64,000 nt of DNA, taken from assembly GCA_029239235.1 (NCBI GenBank), contig JAQZBD010000001.1:1-64000 (forward strand), in the 5' to 3' direction. This stretch comes from Herbinix sp. Its GTDB lineage: Bacteria > Bacillota > Clostridia > Lachnospirales > Lachnospiraceae. Every line of letters begins with the position of its first letter. The stretch's first letter is position 1. A model generated the notes under the pieces. That model was not told the DNA's origin, did not search any database, and saw nothing but the letters and a program-made list of their open reading frames with translations. This document shows, piece by piece, positions 44,288 through 53,872 of the stretch. The translations under genes were made by a program, and so were the position numbers.

Positions 44288-44962
44288 CTAATCGAAAAGG
44301 CTTGAACTTCTATTGATATATATATTATTATCCCGCTCATGTCCTATCGTAGTTGGATCACCATGACCCGGATATACAATAACCTGATCTTCCAGTAACA
44401 TTAGTTTACTATTGATTGAGTTCACCAATACTTTTCCATTTCCGGTGGGCAGATCATATCTGCCGATATCCTCAAGAAAAAGTGTATCTCCGCTGAACAA
44501 AACACCATGACCGACAAAATAATAGCAGGCACCGCCAATTGTGTGCCCCGGTGTATGAATTACTTTAATAGTAAAGCCAGCCATGTGTAAAACTTCCTGA
44601 TCTTTTAATAGGACATCAGGTCTCAAGCTGCATTCTTTACGAAATTGGATTGAGGCATTCATTCCCGGATCCTCTAACAGTTTCGCTTCCTCTTCATGTG
44701 CATGAATCTGAGCTTTTGTCGCGGCTGCCAAATCAGCCGCCGCCATAATATGGTCAAAATGACCATGCGTGAGAAGGATACCCTTGCACACGAGGTCATT
44801 TGCCTTTAAATATTGTTCAATTTTATCCGCGCGATCCGCCGGATCAACTACAATAGCTTCCTTTGTATCTTCATTGCTGACAATATAGCAATTTGTTTGA
44901 ACCATGCCAAGTACTAATGCTTTAACTTTAATGTTACTCACTCCTATCTCCATCTCATTCAT
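44288..44962 (-). CDS. MBL-fold hydrolase, glyoxalase-II-like
   Basis: The ~220-residue protein has the binuclear metal motif LTHGHFDHI, the HTPGHTIGGACYY ligand, FSGDTLF and a final PGHGDPTTIGHE. It resembles the YqgX/GloB-type hydrolases that often follow rel in Lachnospiraceae and Clostridia. The substrate is unknown. The start may be the ATG at 44962 or a GTG seven codons later that has GGAG at good distance. Confidence 0.85.
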   Translation of the reverse strand: MNEMEIGVSNIKVKALVLGMVQTNCYIVSNEDTKEAIVVDPADRADKIEQYLKANDLVCKGILLTHGHFDHIMAAADLAAATKAQIHAHEEEAKLLEDPGMNASIQFRKECSLRPDVLLKDQEVLHMAGFTIKVIHTPGHTIGGACYYFVGHGVLFSGDTLFLEDIGRYDLPTGNGKVLVNSINSKLMLLEDQVIVYPGHGDPTTIGHERDNNIYINRSSSLFD

Positions 44963-44997
44963 ATTACTAATTGTTTATGAAAACCATTTTTAATTTA

Positions 44998-47283
44998 TTA
45001 GCCTGCAGTTCGTTCAATATCAAGAATACTCTCCACATTTCGAACCTTTGCAATAATTTCATTAAGCTGATCTTTACTTTTAATTTCAAATCCAATGCTG
45101 ATGGTCGCCGTTCCCTGTTTACTGGTTCTCACATTCATAGAGGTTACATCGATCTTATTTTCAGTAAGCACCTTGGAAATATCAACCAGGACACCGGATC
45201 GATTATTTGCATAGATGGTGATCTCTGCACTGTATACTCCACCGGATACTTTATCATCAGCTACATTCCATTCAGCCGTGATTAATCGCGCACGGTCTTC
45301 TTCCGGCAAGTTCATGACATTGATACAGTCGGTACGATGGATGGATACGCCTCTTCCTCTGGTGACAAAGCCAACAATTTCATCTCCCGGAACAGGGCTG
45401 CAGCATTTTGAAAAGCGTACTGCAACATCATGGATTCCTTCGACAACAATTCCGCTCTTTGATTTTTTCTGAGGGAACTTTTCTTTAATCTCTGAGATTG
45501 TCTCCAGTACGTTTTCATCTGTAATTTCTTTCTTATGCTTCTTCTTATACTCTTCCAGAAGCTTATTAACAATCTGACCTTCTTTTAAGCCTCCATGACC
45601 AACCGCTGCCAAGACGGATTCCCAATCTCGAAAACCGTATTTCGCCATCACAATACTTGTATATTCGGATTTCATAACGTCGCTTGCGACAATACTTTTA
45701 GCCTTACAATATGCCAGGATTAATTCCTTACCCCTTGTAATATTCTCATCTTTTAGCTCTGTCTTGAACCATTGGTTAATCTTATTCTTCGCCTGAGTAC
45801 TCTTAACAATTCCCAGCCAGTCACGGCTTGGTCCCTTAGAGTTCTGCGAAGTAAGAATTTCAATGCGATCACCATTTTGAATGACATAATCGATGGGAAC
45901 TAATTTACCATTTACTCTCGCACCCACCATTTTATTGCCGACAGCACTATGAATACTATAAGCAAAATCAATTGGATTCGATCCGGTCGGTAAGGTCTTA
46001 ACATCCCCAGTCGGTGTAAATGCATATACACTGTCAGAGAAAAGGTCAAAATCATTTTTAATCAGACTAAGGAATTCTTTATTATCAGATAAATCCTTCT
46101 GCCATTCAAGCACTTGCCTCAGCCAGGTCAATTTTTCTTCTTCTGAATTTGCTGTGCCGCTCTTTCCGTCCTGACCTTCCTTATACTTCCAGTGGGCAGC
46201 AATACCGTATTCCGCGGTACGATGCATGTCAAAGGTACGTATCTGTATTTCAAAAGGTGTTCCTTGAGGCCCAATTAGAGTAGTGTGAAGAGATTGATAC
46301 ATATTAGGCTTTGGCATAGCGATATAATCTTTGAAGCGCCCTGGAATCGGCTTATACATCTCATGTATAACGCCTAAAACAGCATAACAATCCTTAACAG
46401 AGTCTACAATAACACGAACAGCAAATAAATCATAAATCTGGTCCAGCGTTTTATTCTGGTTCACCATCTTCTTATAAATACTAAAGAAGTGCTTTACGCG
46501 TCCATCAATTTTAGCTGATATACCCGCTTCATCAATATGCTCCAATACTTCCTCGACAATGTCATCAATGTAAACCTGGCGTTCACTTTTCTTTGTCGTT
46601 ATCTTTTCCGATAAATCCTTGTATACCTCAGGCTCCAGATATTTCAGCGATAAATCGTCAAGTTCTATCTTTATCTTACTAATACCAAGTCGCTGCGCAA
46701 TAGGTGCATAGATATCCATGGTCTCCCGGGCTTTTTCCTTTTGCTTCTCAGGAGCCATGTATTTTAACGTTCTCATATTATGCAACCGGTCAGCTAATTT
46801 AATCAAAATAACACGGATGTCCTTTGCCATAGCAAGGAACATCTTACGAAGATTCTCTGCCTGCAACTCGACCTTATCCATGTTTAACTGTGTCAGCTTG
46901 GTTACACCATCAACCAGTAATGCGATTTCCTCTGAGAACATGGAGGATATCTGTTCTGTTGTGAGAACTGTATCCTCGACCACGTCATGCAGAATACCGG
47001 CAATAATGGTTTCCTTATCAAGCTCCAATTCCGCGAGAATATTTGCCACACAAAGCGGATGAATGATATAAGGCTCGCCCGATTTTCGAAGCTGCTCCTT
47101 ATGTGCATCATTAGCTATATTATAGGCTTTCTCCACTAGAGAGATATCTGCGGAAGGGTGATAGCTTCTTATTTTATCAACTAATTCTTTATATAGAATT
47201 TCGGGCGCAGTAAAATCAGCAGGCACATTACTTGCTGCCATCAGGATTGTCTCATTTCCAGATATCGCTCTCTTTTCCTCCAT
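44998..47283 (-). CDS. relA: Bifunctional (p)ppGpp synthetase/hydrolase
   Basis: The 761-residue Rel protein is complete: HD hydrolase domain (GILHDVVEDT near residue 95), synthetase domain (RFKDYIAMPKPNMYQSLHTT), TGS domain (YAFTPTGDVKTLPTGSNP), helical/zinc-finger region (VRFSKCCSPVPGDEI) and C-terminal ACT (ISKVLTENKIDVTSMNV). It makes and degrades the stringent-response alarmone. Both catalytic centres look intact, as expected for the single long Rel of Firmicutes. The apt gene lies 108 bp upstream. Confidence 0.96.
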   Translation of the reverse strand: MEEKRAISGNETILMAASNVPADFTAPEILYKELVDKIRSYHPSADISLVEKAYNIANDAHKEQLRKSGEPYIIHPLCVANILAELELDKETIIAGILHDVVEDTVLTTEQISSMFSEEIALLVDGVTKLTQLNMDKVELQAENLRKMFLAMAKDIRVILIKLADRLHNMRTLKYMAPEKQKEKARETMDIYAPIAQRLGISKIKIELDDLSLKYLEPEVYKDLSEKITTKKSERQVYIDDIVEEVLEHIDEAGISAKIDGRVKHFFSIYKKMVNQNKTLDQIYDLFAVRVIVDSVKDCYAVLGVIHEMYKPIPGRFKDYIAMPKPNMYQSLHTTLIGPQGTPFEIQIRTFDMHRTAEYGIAAHWKYKEGQDGKSGTANSEEEKLTWLRQVLEWQKDLSDNKEFLSLIKNDFDLFSDSVYAFTPTGDVKTLPTGSNPIDFAYSIHSAVGNKMVGARVNGKLVPIDYVIQNGDRIEILTSQNSKGPSRDWLGIVKSTQAKNKINQWFKTELKDENITRGKELILAYCKAKSIVASDVMKSEYTSIVMAKYGFRDWESVLAAVGHGGLKEGQIVNKLLEEYKKKHKKEITDENVLETISEIKEKFPQKKSKSGIVVEGIHDVAVRFSKCCSPVPGDEIVGFVTRGRGVSIHRTDCINVMNLPEEDRARLITAEWNVADDKVSGGVYSAEITIYANNRSGVLVDISKVLTENKIDVTSMNVRTSKQGTATISIGFEIKSKDQLNEIIAKVRNVESILDIERTAG

Positions 47284-47391
47284 GATATTACCACCCCTTT
47301 ATAAAGTCTTCTATAAGGAACATATTGATGTTCCATTCATCTAGTCACAGGGCATAAACTATGCCTTTCGTTGTCTATTGAATCTATAGTA

Positions 47392-47949
47392 CTATTTGCC
47401 TTCGTATTGAAGAACTGCTTCTATGTCAAAGCCTTCCAGCTTCTTACGTCCTTCCAGCCCCTTTAATTCCATGAGGAATACAATTTTAATTACTTCACCG
47501 CCAAGTTCCTTCACTAGCTTTGTAATCGCTTCAATGGTCCCGCCGGTTGCAATCAGGTCATCAATAATAACCACTTTCTGACCTGGCTGAATCGCATCCT
47601 TATGAACTTCAATCGTACCCTTACCATATTCCAAGTCATAATCCATGGAGATCGTCTCACAAGGCAATTTACCCTTTTTACGAATCGGTACAAAGGCTTT
47701 GTTCAAGTTATATGCAATCGGTACACCAAAGATAAATCCTCTGGACTCAGGTCCAACAATAACATCAAAATCTAATTCTGTCAGATACGCCTGCATTTGG
47801 TCAATCGCCATTCTCAGACCGTCCTTATCTTGTAAAATACTTGTAACATCACGAAATACAATCCCTGGTTCCGGAAAATCCGGTATACTTCTTACATATT
47901 CTTCCAACTTTTTCATTTCATTATCCATGCCTTTCTGATTTAACTCCAT
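47392..47949 (-). CDS. apt: Adenine phosphoribosyltransferase
   Basis: The protein has the Apt features FPEPGIVFRDVTSILQD, the PESRGFIFG loop and the PRPP motif VVIIDDLIATGGT. It converts adenine and PRPP to AMP. The exact start is uncertain: three in-frame ATGs (residues 1, 8 and 12) with no clearly superior ribosome site. The conserved part begins MKKLEEYVRSIPDF, so the 174-residue form is likely. It belongs to the recJ-apt-rel block. Confidence 0.95.
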   Translation of the reverse strand: MELNQKGMDNEMKKLEEYVRSIPDFPEPGIVFRDVTSILQDKDGLRMAIDQMQAYLTELDFDVIVGPESRGFIFGVPIAYNLNKAFVPIRKKGKLPCETISMDYDLEYGKGTIEVHKDAIQPGQKVVIIDDLIATGGTIEAITKLVKELGGEVIKIVFLMELKGLEGRKKLEGFDIEAVLQYEGK

Positions 47950-48183
47950 CCTAATATATAAATGATTGCTTAAAATTCTATTTTTATATCCAATTATTGC
48001 AAATTTTTTATTTATTATTAATTAATCATGCTTTAGATGCTTATTATATCACCATAACCTTAATTTCGTAAAGAATATTTCATGAGAATAATACATAATT
48101 TAGACAAAATAGGCCTTTTATCCATTAATTAACTATGTTTCCCAATATATGTATAATCATTTCAATTCATATTCAGCTTCCGT

Positions 48184-49941
48184 CTAACGATAATTTTGTA
48201 TCATTAACTGAAGAGTCTTAAAGCCATTATACTCGTTAATCTTAGGAAAATAGGTCACCGAAATTGTGGCATTCACTCCTCTGCCTGTTTTCATCTTCCT
48301 GGCTTCCTCTTCTCCATAGGTTTTACTAATATATGCAAAAAATTCATTTACGTCACCGAAGTAGACCGCATCCATTTCTCTTCCGTATTTGTTCTCAACT
48401 CTGAGTCGTAAACCGTTCCCACTCTTCCCTATTATAAAGGCAGATCGAATCTTTAAATCCTTTTCGGCAAAGAGCGGCTTCTCGTTACCTTTACCAAAGG
48501 GCTCCAGAACCTTAAGCTCATTTACAAGCTGCTCGTTGATAAACCCCAGTGGTAAATGGATATCAATCGTAACCTTGGGAACCAGCATGTCATCCGTGAG
48601 TAAGGTATTCTGATTTAAGGTCGTCCGTAAAAGCTCAACATTTTCGGGAAGCAGTGAAAGTCCTGCCGCCATGGGATGACCTCCCATCTTCAAGAACAAA
48701 TCCCGGCAGCCTGATAATTCCTCAAACATATTATAAACTTCAATCGAGCGCCCTGAGCCTTTTACTCCATGTTCCGCATCCGTTAATACGATAGCCGGCT
48801 TATTATATCGCTCACGCAGCCTGCCGGCAATAATACCTGCAATACTTTCATGACAATCACATAAATGCACTACCAATACCTTATGGTCTTTAATTTCGCT
48901 CTCTTCAATAATTGCAATCGCTTTCTCTACATTTTCAGCGGTCATATTCTTTCGGAGTTCATTTAAGCTTTTCACTTCACCGGCAAGACGAATCGCTGCT
49001 TCTTCATTATCTGAAAGTAATAATTCTAATCCCTTTTTCGCAGTATCCAGTCTACCGGAGGCATTCAGGCAGGGTCCAATGACAAAGCCTAAATGAAAAG
49101 CACTTAACTGTTCCTTATCAACAGCGCAAACCTCCATAAGAGCATTTAGTCCTCGGTTTTTTGTCCTTTTTAACAGCTCCAAGCCATGTTTTACAATTAC
49201 ACGGTTTTCACCGATCAGTTCCATAACATCGCAAACCGTTGCAATTGCCACATAGGATAGCAATTCCTCAGCAAACGCTTGATTGTCGCTCATTGTAAAG
49301 TCATTTAGCAGCGCCATCGATAATTTATAGGCAACTGCTGCACCGCACAGACCTTTAAAGGGATATTGGCAATCTGACCGCTTTGGATTAATCACCGCAT
49401 CTGCACTGGGAAGTATGGGATTTCCCTCTTCTAATTGCACCAGACTATGATGATCCGTAACGATTACGGTCATGCCAAAGGATTTCGCCTTTTCAATCTG
49501 CTCCAGCGCTGCTATTCCGTTATCACAGGTGATGATCGTATCTATTCCCGCTTCGTAGGCAGCTTCCACCATGTTGATATTAATCCCGTATCCGTCCTTG
49601 ATACGATCTGGAATCTCATAATCGACCCTGGCTCCCAGTCTTGTGAAGGTCTGATACAGTACATACGTCGCCACTACACCATCCACATCATAATCGCCGA
49701 TGATTCTGATTCGTTTCTCCTCTTGCAGCTTATTCTTAAGAATTGCACAAGCCTCGGGCAAATCTTTTAATAATAAGGGCTCTCCAAGCTGTTCTAACCC
49801 CGGATGCAGGAATTTTTGCATGTCCTCTACCTTTTCAAAGCCCTTATTAACCAAACAGCGGGCAATTACTTCGCTAATACCGCACTCCTGCATTATTAAT
49901 TGAAAATCTGCCTTTTTATTTTTTAATACCCAATTTTCCAT
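48184..49941 (-). CDS. recJ: Single-stranded-DNA-specific exonuclease RecJ
   Basis: The 585-residue protein contains the DHH phosphoesterase motifs: GDYDVDGVVATYVLY, ITCDNGIAAL, VTDHHSL and a DHHA1 region with MGGHPMAAGLSL. A C-terminal OB-like domain follows (LKVLEPFGKGNEKP). RecJ degrades ssDNA 5' to 3' in recombination and mismatch repair. GGAGG lies before the ATG. It is 18 bp after the SCIFF maturase and probably co-transcribed with it. Confidence 0.96.
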   Translation of the reverse strand: MENWVLKNKKADFQLIMQECGISEVIARCLVNKGFEKVEDMQKFLHPGLEQLGEPLLLKDLPEACAILKNKLQEEKRIRIIGDYDVDGVVATYVLYQTFTRLGARVDYEIPDRIKDGYGININMVEAAYEAGIDTIITCDNGIAALEQIEKAKSFGMTVIVTDHHSLVQLEEGNPILPSADAVINPKRSDCQYPFKGLCGAAVAYKLSMALLNDFTMSDNQAFAEELLSYVAIATVCDVMELIGENRVIVKHGLELLKRTKNRGLNALMEVCAVDKEQLSAFHLGFVIGPCLNASGRLDTAKKGLELLLSDNEEAAIRLAGEVKSLNELRKNMTAENVEKAIAIIEESEIKDHKVLVVHLCDCHESIAGIIAGRLRERYNKPAIVLTDAEHGVKGSGRSIEVYNMFEELSGCRDLFLKMGGHPMAAGLSLLPENVELLRTTLNQNTLLTDDMLVPKVTIDIHLPLGFINEQLVNELKVLEPFGKGNEKPLFAEKDLKIRSAFIIGKSGNGLRLRVENKYGREMDAVYFGDVNEFFAYISKTYGEEEARKMKTGRGVNATISVTYFPKINEYNGFKTLQLMIQNYR

Positions 49942-49959
49942 GCAGCCTCCAATTTGTTT

Positions 49960-51381
49960 CTATTCCTCTGCTGCTTTAAGCATAATAGCACATTCCACAC
50001 GTTTTTTCTGAAGCTCACAGCCAATATCATAAGCATCATTAATATCACCATGGAATTTAAAGGAGTTTGCTGCACATCCGCCGCTGCAATAGAATTTTGC
50101 AAAACAATCCCGGCATTTATCTTTGGAATATACATTACAATGCTTAAAATCCTGCACCATGTCCGGTGTCTTCACACCTTCGAACACATTTCCCATCAGA
50201 TATTGTTCTTCTCCAACAAACTGATGACAGGGATACAGATCTCCCCATGGGGTCACTGCCAAATATTCTGTTCCTGAGCCACAGCCGGACAAGCGCTTCG
50301 CAACACATGGACCTCCGGAAAGATCTATCATAAAATGGAAGAAATTAAAATCCTTTCCTTCCTTTTTATACTCTAGCATCAGCTTTGCCAGCTTATCATA
50401 TTCCTCATATAGCTTTGGCAGATCTTCTTCCTTAATAGCATAGGGCTCTTCCGGCAATGCAACTACCGGCTCCACGGAAATCTGCTTAAAGCCCAGGTCA
50501 GCAAGATGCTTTACATCCTCACTAAAATCCAGATTATTATGAGTAAAGGTACCTCTCACATAATAATTGGTCTGATTTCTGCTTTCTGCAAGCTTTTTAA
50601 ATTTAGGAACTATGAGTTCATAGCTTCCCCTACCATTCCTGCTTGGGCGCATCTGATCGTTGATTTCCATACGTCCGTCGATACTGAGTACCACATTACT
50701 CATTTCCTGATTAGCAAATTCCATAATGTCATCATTCAGTAATACCCCATTTGTTGTCAGGGTGAAACGGAACTTCTTATTATGAGATTCTTCCAGCCCT
50801 CTACCGTATTTGACAAGATCCTTCACCACCTGGAAATTCATTAAAGGTTCCCCGCCGAAGAAATCCACTTCCAGATTTCTTCTTTTCCCTGAATTTGCAA
50901 TTAGAAAATCCAAGGCCTGTTTTCCAACTTCATAACTCATCAATTCTCGATGCCCTTTATATTCTCCCTCTTCTGCAAAGCAATATCTGCAGGCCAGGTT
51001 ACAATCATGGGCAATATGTAGACATAGAGCTTTCACTACTGTAGAACGTGATTTGAAATCCTTAATATAATTCTCATAGATATCCTGAGTAAATAAGGCA
51101 CCCTCTTGTTTCAGCTGTTCTACATCCTCAAGCACTTCATTAATCAAGTTAACCAGTGCATCTTTTTTATTCTCAAAACCTGTTATCTCTTCCTGTGAGA
51201 GAATTTCATCCAAAAGCTCTGCCTGACTATACTTTTCAAGCATTGCCGCTGCAATCTCTTCCCGCCCATTGTTTTCGTACATTCCGATGATATCATATGC
51301 CAAATCGTCAACTACATGAACCATTCCACTATTAACATCTAATACGATATTGTATCCATTATTTTTATACTGATGAACCAC
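49960..51381 (-). CDS. scfB: SCIFF peptide maturase (thioether-forming radical SAM/SPASM)
   Basis: The 473-residue protein starts with GTG behind AGGAGG. It has an N-terminal peptide-recognition region (VVDDLAYDIIGMYE), the radical SAM cluster CNLACRYCFAEEGEY near residue 130, DFFGGEPLMN, and a C-terminal SPASM domain rich in Cys (CGSGTEYLAVTPWGDLYPC, CRDCFAKFYCSGGC). Such enzymes install Cys thioether links in the SCIFF peptide. The peptide gene lies 390 bp upstream on the same strand. The pair is a hallmark of Clostridia. Confidence 0.95.
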   Translation of the reverse strand: MVHQYKNNGYNIVLDVNSGMVHVVDDLAYDIIGMYENNGREEIAAAMLEKYSQAELLDEILSQEEITGFENKKDALVNLINEVLEDVEQLKQEGALFTQDIYENYIKDFKSRSTVVKALCLHIAHDCNLACRYCFAEEGEYKGHRELMSYEVGKQALDFLIANSGKRRNLEVDFFGGEPLMNFQVVKDLVKYGRGLEESHNKKFRFTLTTNGVLLNDDIMEFANQEMSNVVLSIDGRMEINDQMRPSRNGRGSYELIVPKFKKLAESRNQTNYYVRGTFTHNNLDFSEDVKHLADLGFKQISVEPVVALPEEPYAIKEEDLPKLYEEYDKLAKLMLEYKKEGKDFNFFHFMIDLSGGPCVAKRLSGCGSGTEYLAVTPWGDLYPCHQFVGEEQYLMGNVFEGVKTPDMVQDFKHCNVYSKDKCRDCFAKFYCSGGCAANSFKFHGDINDAYDIGCELQKKRVECAIMLKAAEE

Positions 51382-51464
51382 GGTTAATCCTCCTATTACC
51401 TAAACAAATGAATTGATTTTTCAACTCATATTTATATCCTGACTATTATCTTTCACAACGAATA

Positions 51465-51526
51465 GGACTGTCTTAAAATATCTTCCGTAAATTATGTCTC
51501 GCACCGAAAAATATTTTAAGGCAGCC
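51465..51526. repeat. 62-bp inverted repeat between SCIFF peptide and maturase (MITE-like)
   Basis: GGACTGTCTTAAAATAT pairs with ATATTTTAAGGCAGCCC around a ~27-nt centre. The ends resemble the terminal repeats of some insertion sequences. On the minus-strand transcript it forms a strong hairpin between scfA and scfB. Confidence 0.6.
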
Positions 51527-51618
51527 CCATACCACCGATTGAATCAATAAACTGATCCATTACTTACAAAATTGAGAGAACGAATTCATATTTCCGAATC
51601 CATTCTCTCGTAGAAGAT

Positions 51619-51690
51619 GTTTTATCTTCTTAAGTTGTTTTATCTTCTTAATTAGATTTATCTTCTTTGTTCACCTTCATCATCTTCTTT
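51619..51690. repeat. ~18-nt imperfect tandem repeat
   Basis: TTTTATCTTCTTAAGTTG, TTTTATCTTCTTAATTAG and two more degraded copies follow in series in the scfA-scfB spacer. Confidence 0.7.
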
Positions 51691-51771
51691 AAAGATGTAA
51701 TTCCAAAACAGATCTATTGCCCTCTAACGATAAGGTTCAGAGAACAATTACGTATTCTATGTACGAATTAT

Positions 51772-51912
51772 CTATTTGTTCTCACAGCTCTGATTTCCAA
51801 CTGTACAAGATGTCTTGCAAGCTGACTGACAGGATGTCTGGCATTCTCCGCAACCGCCTGTTTTCATAGTATCCTTAAGGTTTTTTGTGTTTAAAGTTTT
51901 GATATGTTTCAT
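51772..51912 (-). CDS. scfA: Six-cysteine SCIFF ranthipeptide precursor
   Basis: This 46-residue ORF is too short for the track. An N-terminal leader (MKHIKTLNTKNLKDTMKTGG) is followed by six Cys at 21, 24, 28, 32, 36 and 43, with Thr/Ser residues between them as potential thioether acceptors. The 'six Cys in forty-five' pattern defines the SCIFF family. AAGGAGG precedes the ATG. The maturase lies 390 bp downstream on the same strand. The biological role of SCIFF peptides is not settled; quorum or population-level signalling has been proposed. Confidence 0.95.
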   Translation of the reverse strand: MKHIKTLNTKNLKDTMKTGGCGECQTSCQSACKTSCTVGNQSCENK

Positions 51913-52083
51913 TCTTCTACCTCCTTAACATCAATTAACTTCTTGTAATTATATCATAAGTATTTTCATAAGAAAAGAGTTTTTTGTAATAAAGACACAT
52001 TTCAACCAATTTAGGGATTTTTTTCAAAAGATGATTCAGGTGTTATAAGTCAAAGATCAAAATTATATTTTTAGAAAGGCATA

Positions 52084-52113
52084 TTGTAACAGCTAGGTAT
52101 AGTATGATATAAT
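52084..52113 (+). promoter_or_regulatory. Candidate promoter of the degV gene
   Basis: TTGTAA and TATAAT are separated by 18 bp, ~95 bp ahead of the ATG. Confidence 0.55.
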
Positions 52114-52209
52114 ATATGATATCGTAATTAAAACTACTTGAATTTCATTTGAAGAATCTAAAATTTAAGATCTTTCAGAATTAACATAAGAAAGGATTGG
52201 TATAATACA

Positions 52210-53079
52210 ATGAACAAATATATCATTACTACCGATACGACATGTGATTTACCAGAGGATTATGTCCAACAGCATAACATCGGCGTACTTCCCCTTTATT
52301 ACAATATGAATGGAACCGTATACGGAGAAGGAAATGTCCTGGAACCAAAGACGTTTTATGATATTATGCGAGGAGGAGCAATGCCTACAACAATGGCAGT
52401 TAATCCTGATATAGCACGTAAAGTATTTACCCGCTTCCTTGATGAAGGCTATGATATACTGCACATCGCTTTTTCTTCTGCATTAAGCGGAAGCTGCTCC
52501 GTAGCCGGGACTGTTGCAAGAGAGCTATGTGACGAACGTGCGAATGCCAAAATTATTGTAATTGATTCTCTTTGTGCTTCCCTTGGTGAAGGTCTTCTGA
52601 TACACAAGGCTGTGATGTTACAAGAGGCTGGTAAGACTCTTGAAGAAACTGTGGAGTGGCTTGAGGCCAACAAATTAAATCTGTGCCACATGTTTACCGT
52701 AGACGATTTGCATCATTTGCATCGTGGCGGGCGTGTATCCAAGGCTACTGCCATTATCGGCACTCTAATCAATGTTAAGCCGGTTCTACATGTTGATAAT
52801 GAAGGACGACTGATTCCTTTGAACAATGTAAGAGGCAGAAAAAAAGCTTTAATATCTCTAGTTGATACCATGGGCGAGAAGATTAAGAATTATTCCGGCA
52901 CGAATGATATCATTTTCATTAGTCATGGTGATTGTCTTGAGGATGCACAATTTGTTGCAGATCAGATTAAAGAGCGCTTTGGTATTAATAACTTCTTGAT
53001 TAGCTATGTTAGTCCTACCATCGGAGCACATTCCGGACCTGGTACGGTAGCATTGTTCTTTATGGGAAGTCAAAGATAG
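52210..53079 (+). CDS. DegV-family fatty-acid-binding protein
   Basis: The 289-residue protein has the DegV layout: IITTDTTCDLPEDY at the N-terminus, TTMAVNPD (the lipid-binding Thr region), IAFSSALSGS, DDLHHLHRGGRVSKATAIIGTLINVKPVL and the C-terminal PTIGAHSGPGTVALFF. FakB proteins of this family present exogenous fatty acids to the FakA kinase. No fakA is in the window. It stands alone between opposite-strand genes. Confidence 0.93.
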   Translation: MNKYIITTDTTCDLPEDYVQQHNIGVLPLYYNMNGTVYGEGNVLEPKTFYDIMRGGAMPTTMAVNPDIARKVFTRFLDEGYDILHIAFSSALSGSCSVAGTVARELCDERANAKIIVIDSLCASLGEGLLIHKAVMLQEAGKTLEETVEWLEANKLNLCHMFTVDDLHHLHRGGRVSKATAIIGTLINVKPVLHVDNEGRLIPLNNVRGRKKALISLVDTMGEKIKNYSGTNDIIFISHGDCLEDAQFVADQIKERFGINNFLISYVSPTIGAHSGPGTVALFFMGSQR

Positions 53080-53183
53080 TAAATCAATAGAATAAAGAAA
53101 CAGCAAATCATTTGATTAGTTCGTTCGTAATTTCTTTGGTATATACAAATTGAATTAAGGAAATAATTTAACTGTCATAAATT

Positions 53184-53240
53184 GAAAAGCTTGATCACTG
53201 GGATATGCATTCCTATCCTATAATGTGATCAAGCTTTTTA
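53184..53240 (+). terminator. Terminator after degV
   Basis: AAAAGCTTGATCAC pairs with GTGATCAAGCTTTTT, perfect over 14 bp, with A-run and T-run ends. It also suits the convergent small gene on the minus strand. Confidence 0.9.
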
Positions 53241-53244
53241 TTAG

Positions 53245-53457
53245 TTAACGATATGTGTCCCCCTTATGCAGATTGGAAACCACTTCTGTAACACGGTTTC
53301 TTGCTTCGTCCCCTGTTGATGAGCCTTCAATATAATCAACTAATTGCTTTTTACTGCTATCCGAAAGTCTCACAAAATTCGTCATTGCATCCATATCTAA
53401 TGCTAATCTCATCCCCAAGCCCACCGGTAACTGGTGCTCATTATCTATTAAACTCAC
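53245..53457 (-). CDS. Small conserved-type hypothetical protein
   Basis: The 70-residue protein starts at GTG with AGGGTG upstream. It is helical and acidic: PVGLGMRLALDMDAMTNFVRLSDSSKKQLVDYIEG. The pattern 'GLGM-AL-MDAM--F--LS---K' recalls a family of small uncharacterised Firmicutes proteins, but I cannot name it. It ends at the degV terminator and lies downstream of palindromic copy 3. Confidence 0.6.
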   Translation of the reverse strand: MSLIDNEHQLPVGLGMRLALDMDAMTNFVRLSDSSKKQLVDYIEGSSTGDEARNRVTEVVSNLHKGDTYR

Positions 53458-53712
53458 TCATCTCACACCCTTTCTATTAACACTTTAAAATCCATCTCTC
53501 GCTTTTTAACAATGATATATTAATAAAGCCTACTTTTATTGTCTCACCATTTACTGAATTTATGTGAATTTTTCTTTCCTCATTTTTCAATTTTCGCTAT
53601 AAAATGACTTTAATTATGATATTAAGGCCAAAATCTTCTTTACTCAACCTCGCTGAATGTATACGCATTTATTATATGGTTTGCCCGACAAATGCCTTTC
53701 TAAGACTAGCGC

Positions 53713-53835
53713 AGTGAATATGGGTGCATATATATCCATATGGGCGAAGACCGGGCCTCCCGTGATTGCCTGCACTCGGCAATCATGGGATGTTAAAGGC
53801 GAGCCCAGGTGGATATATATGCACCCATATTCACT
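53713..53835. repeat. Palindromic element, copy 3 (26-bp perfect stem)
   Basis: AGTGAATATGGGTGCATATA... (26 nt) is perfectly complementary to 53810-53835. The interior is almost the same as copy 1 (GGGCGAAGACCGGG, CCCGTGATTGC/GCAATCATGGG, GGCGAGCCCAGG) without the extra hairpin. Homology with copy 1 runs on to the right as far as the stop codon of the ABC ATPase gene (53873). Confidence 0.92.
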
Positions 53836-53872
53836 TCACACCCTAAATCTCGTACATTTGACGCCAAAATCA

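Larger units (their letters stand above)
51382..51771. other. Spacer between scfA and scfB
   Basis: 390 bp with the 62-bp inverted repeat and a short tandem repeat (51619-51690). No further ORF with a good ribosome site was found. Confidence 0.6.

Noticed and set aside
33033-53835. Palindromic elements as integron attC sites
   Set aside because: The structure-over-sequence conservation is reminiscent of attC, but the GTT-containing core sites at the ends are missing, the stems are perfect rather than having extrahelical bases, and no integrase or cassette array is present.
33033-53835. Palindromic elements as ordinary terminators or CRISPR repeats
   Set aside because: No T-run follows the stems on either strand, arms are 26 bp with a structured core, and the copies are ~10 kb apart without spacers. 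No cas genes are in the window.
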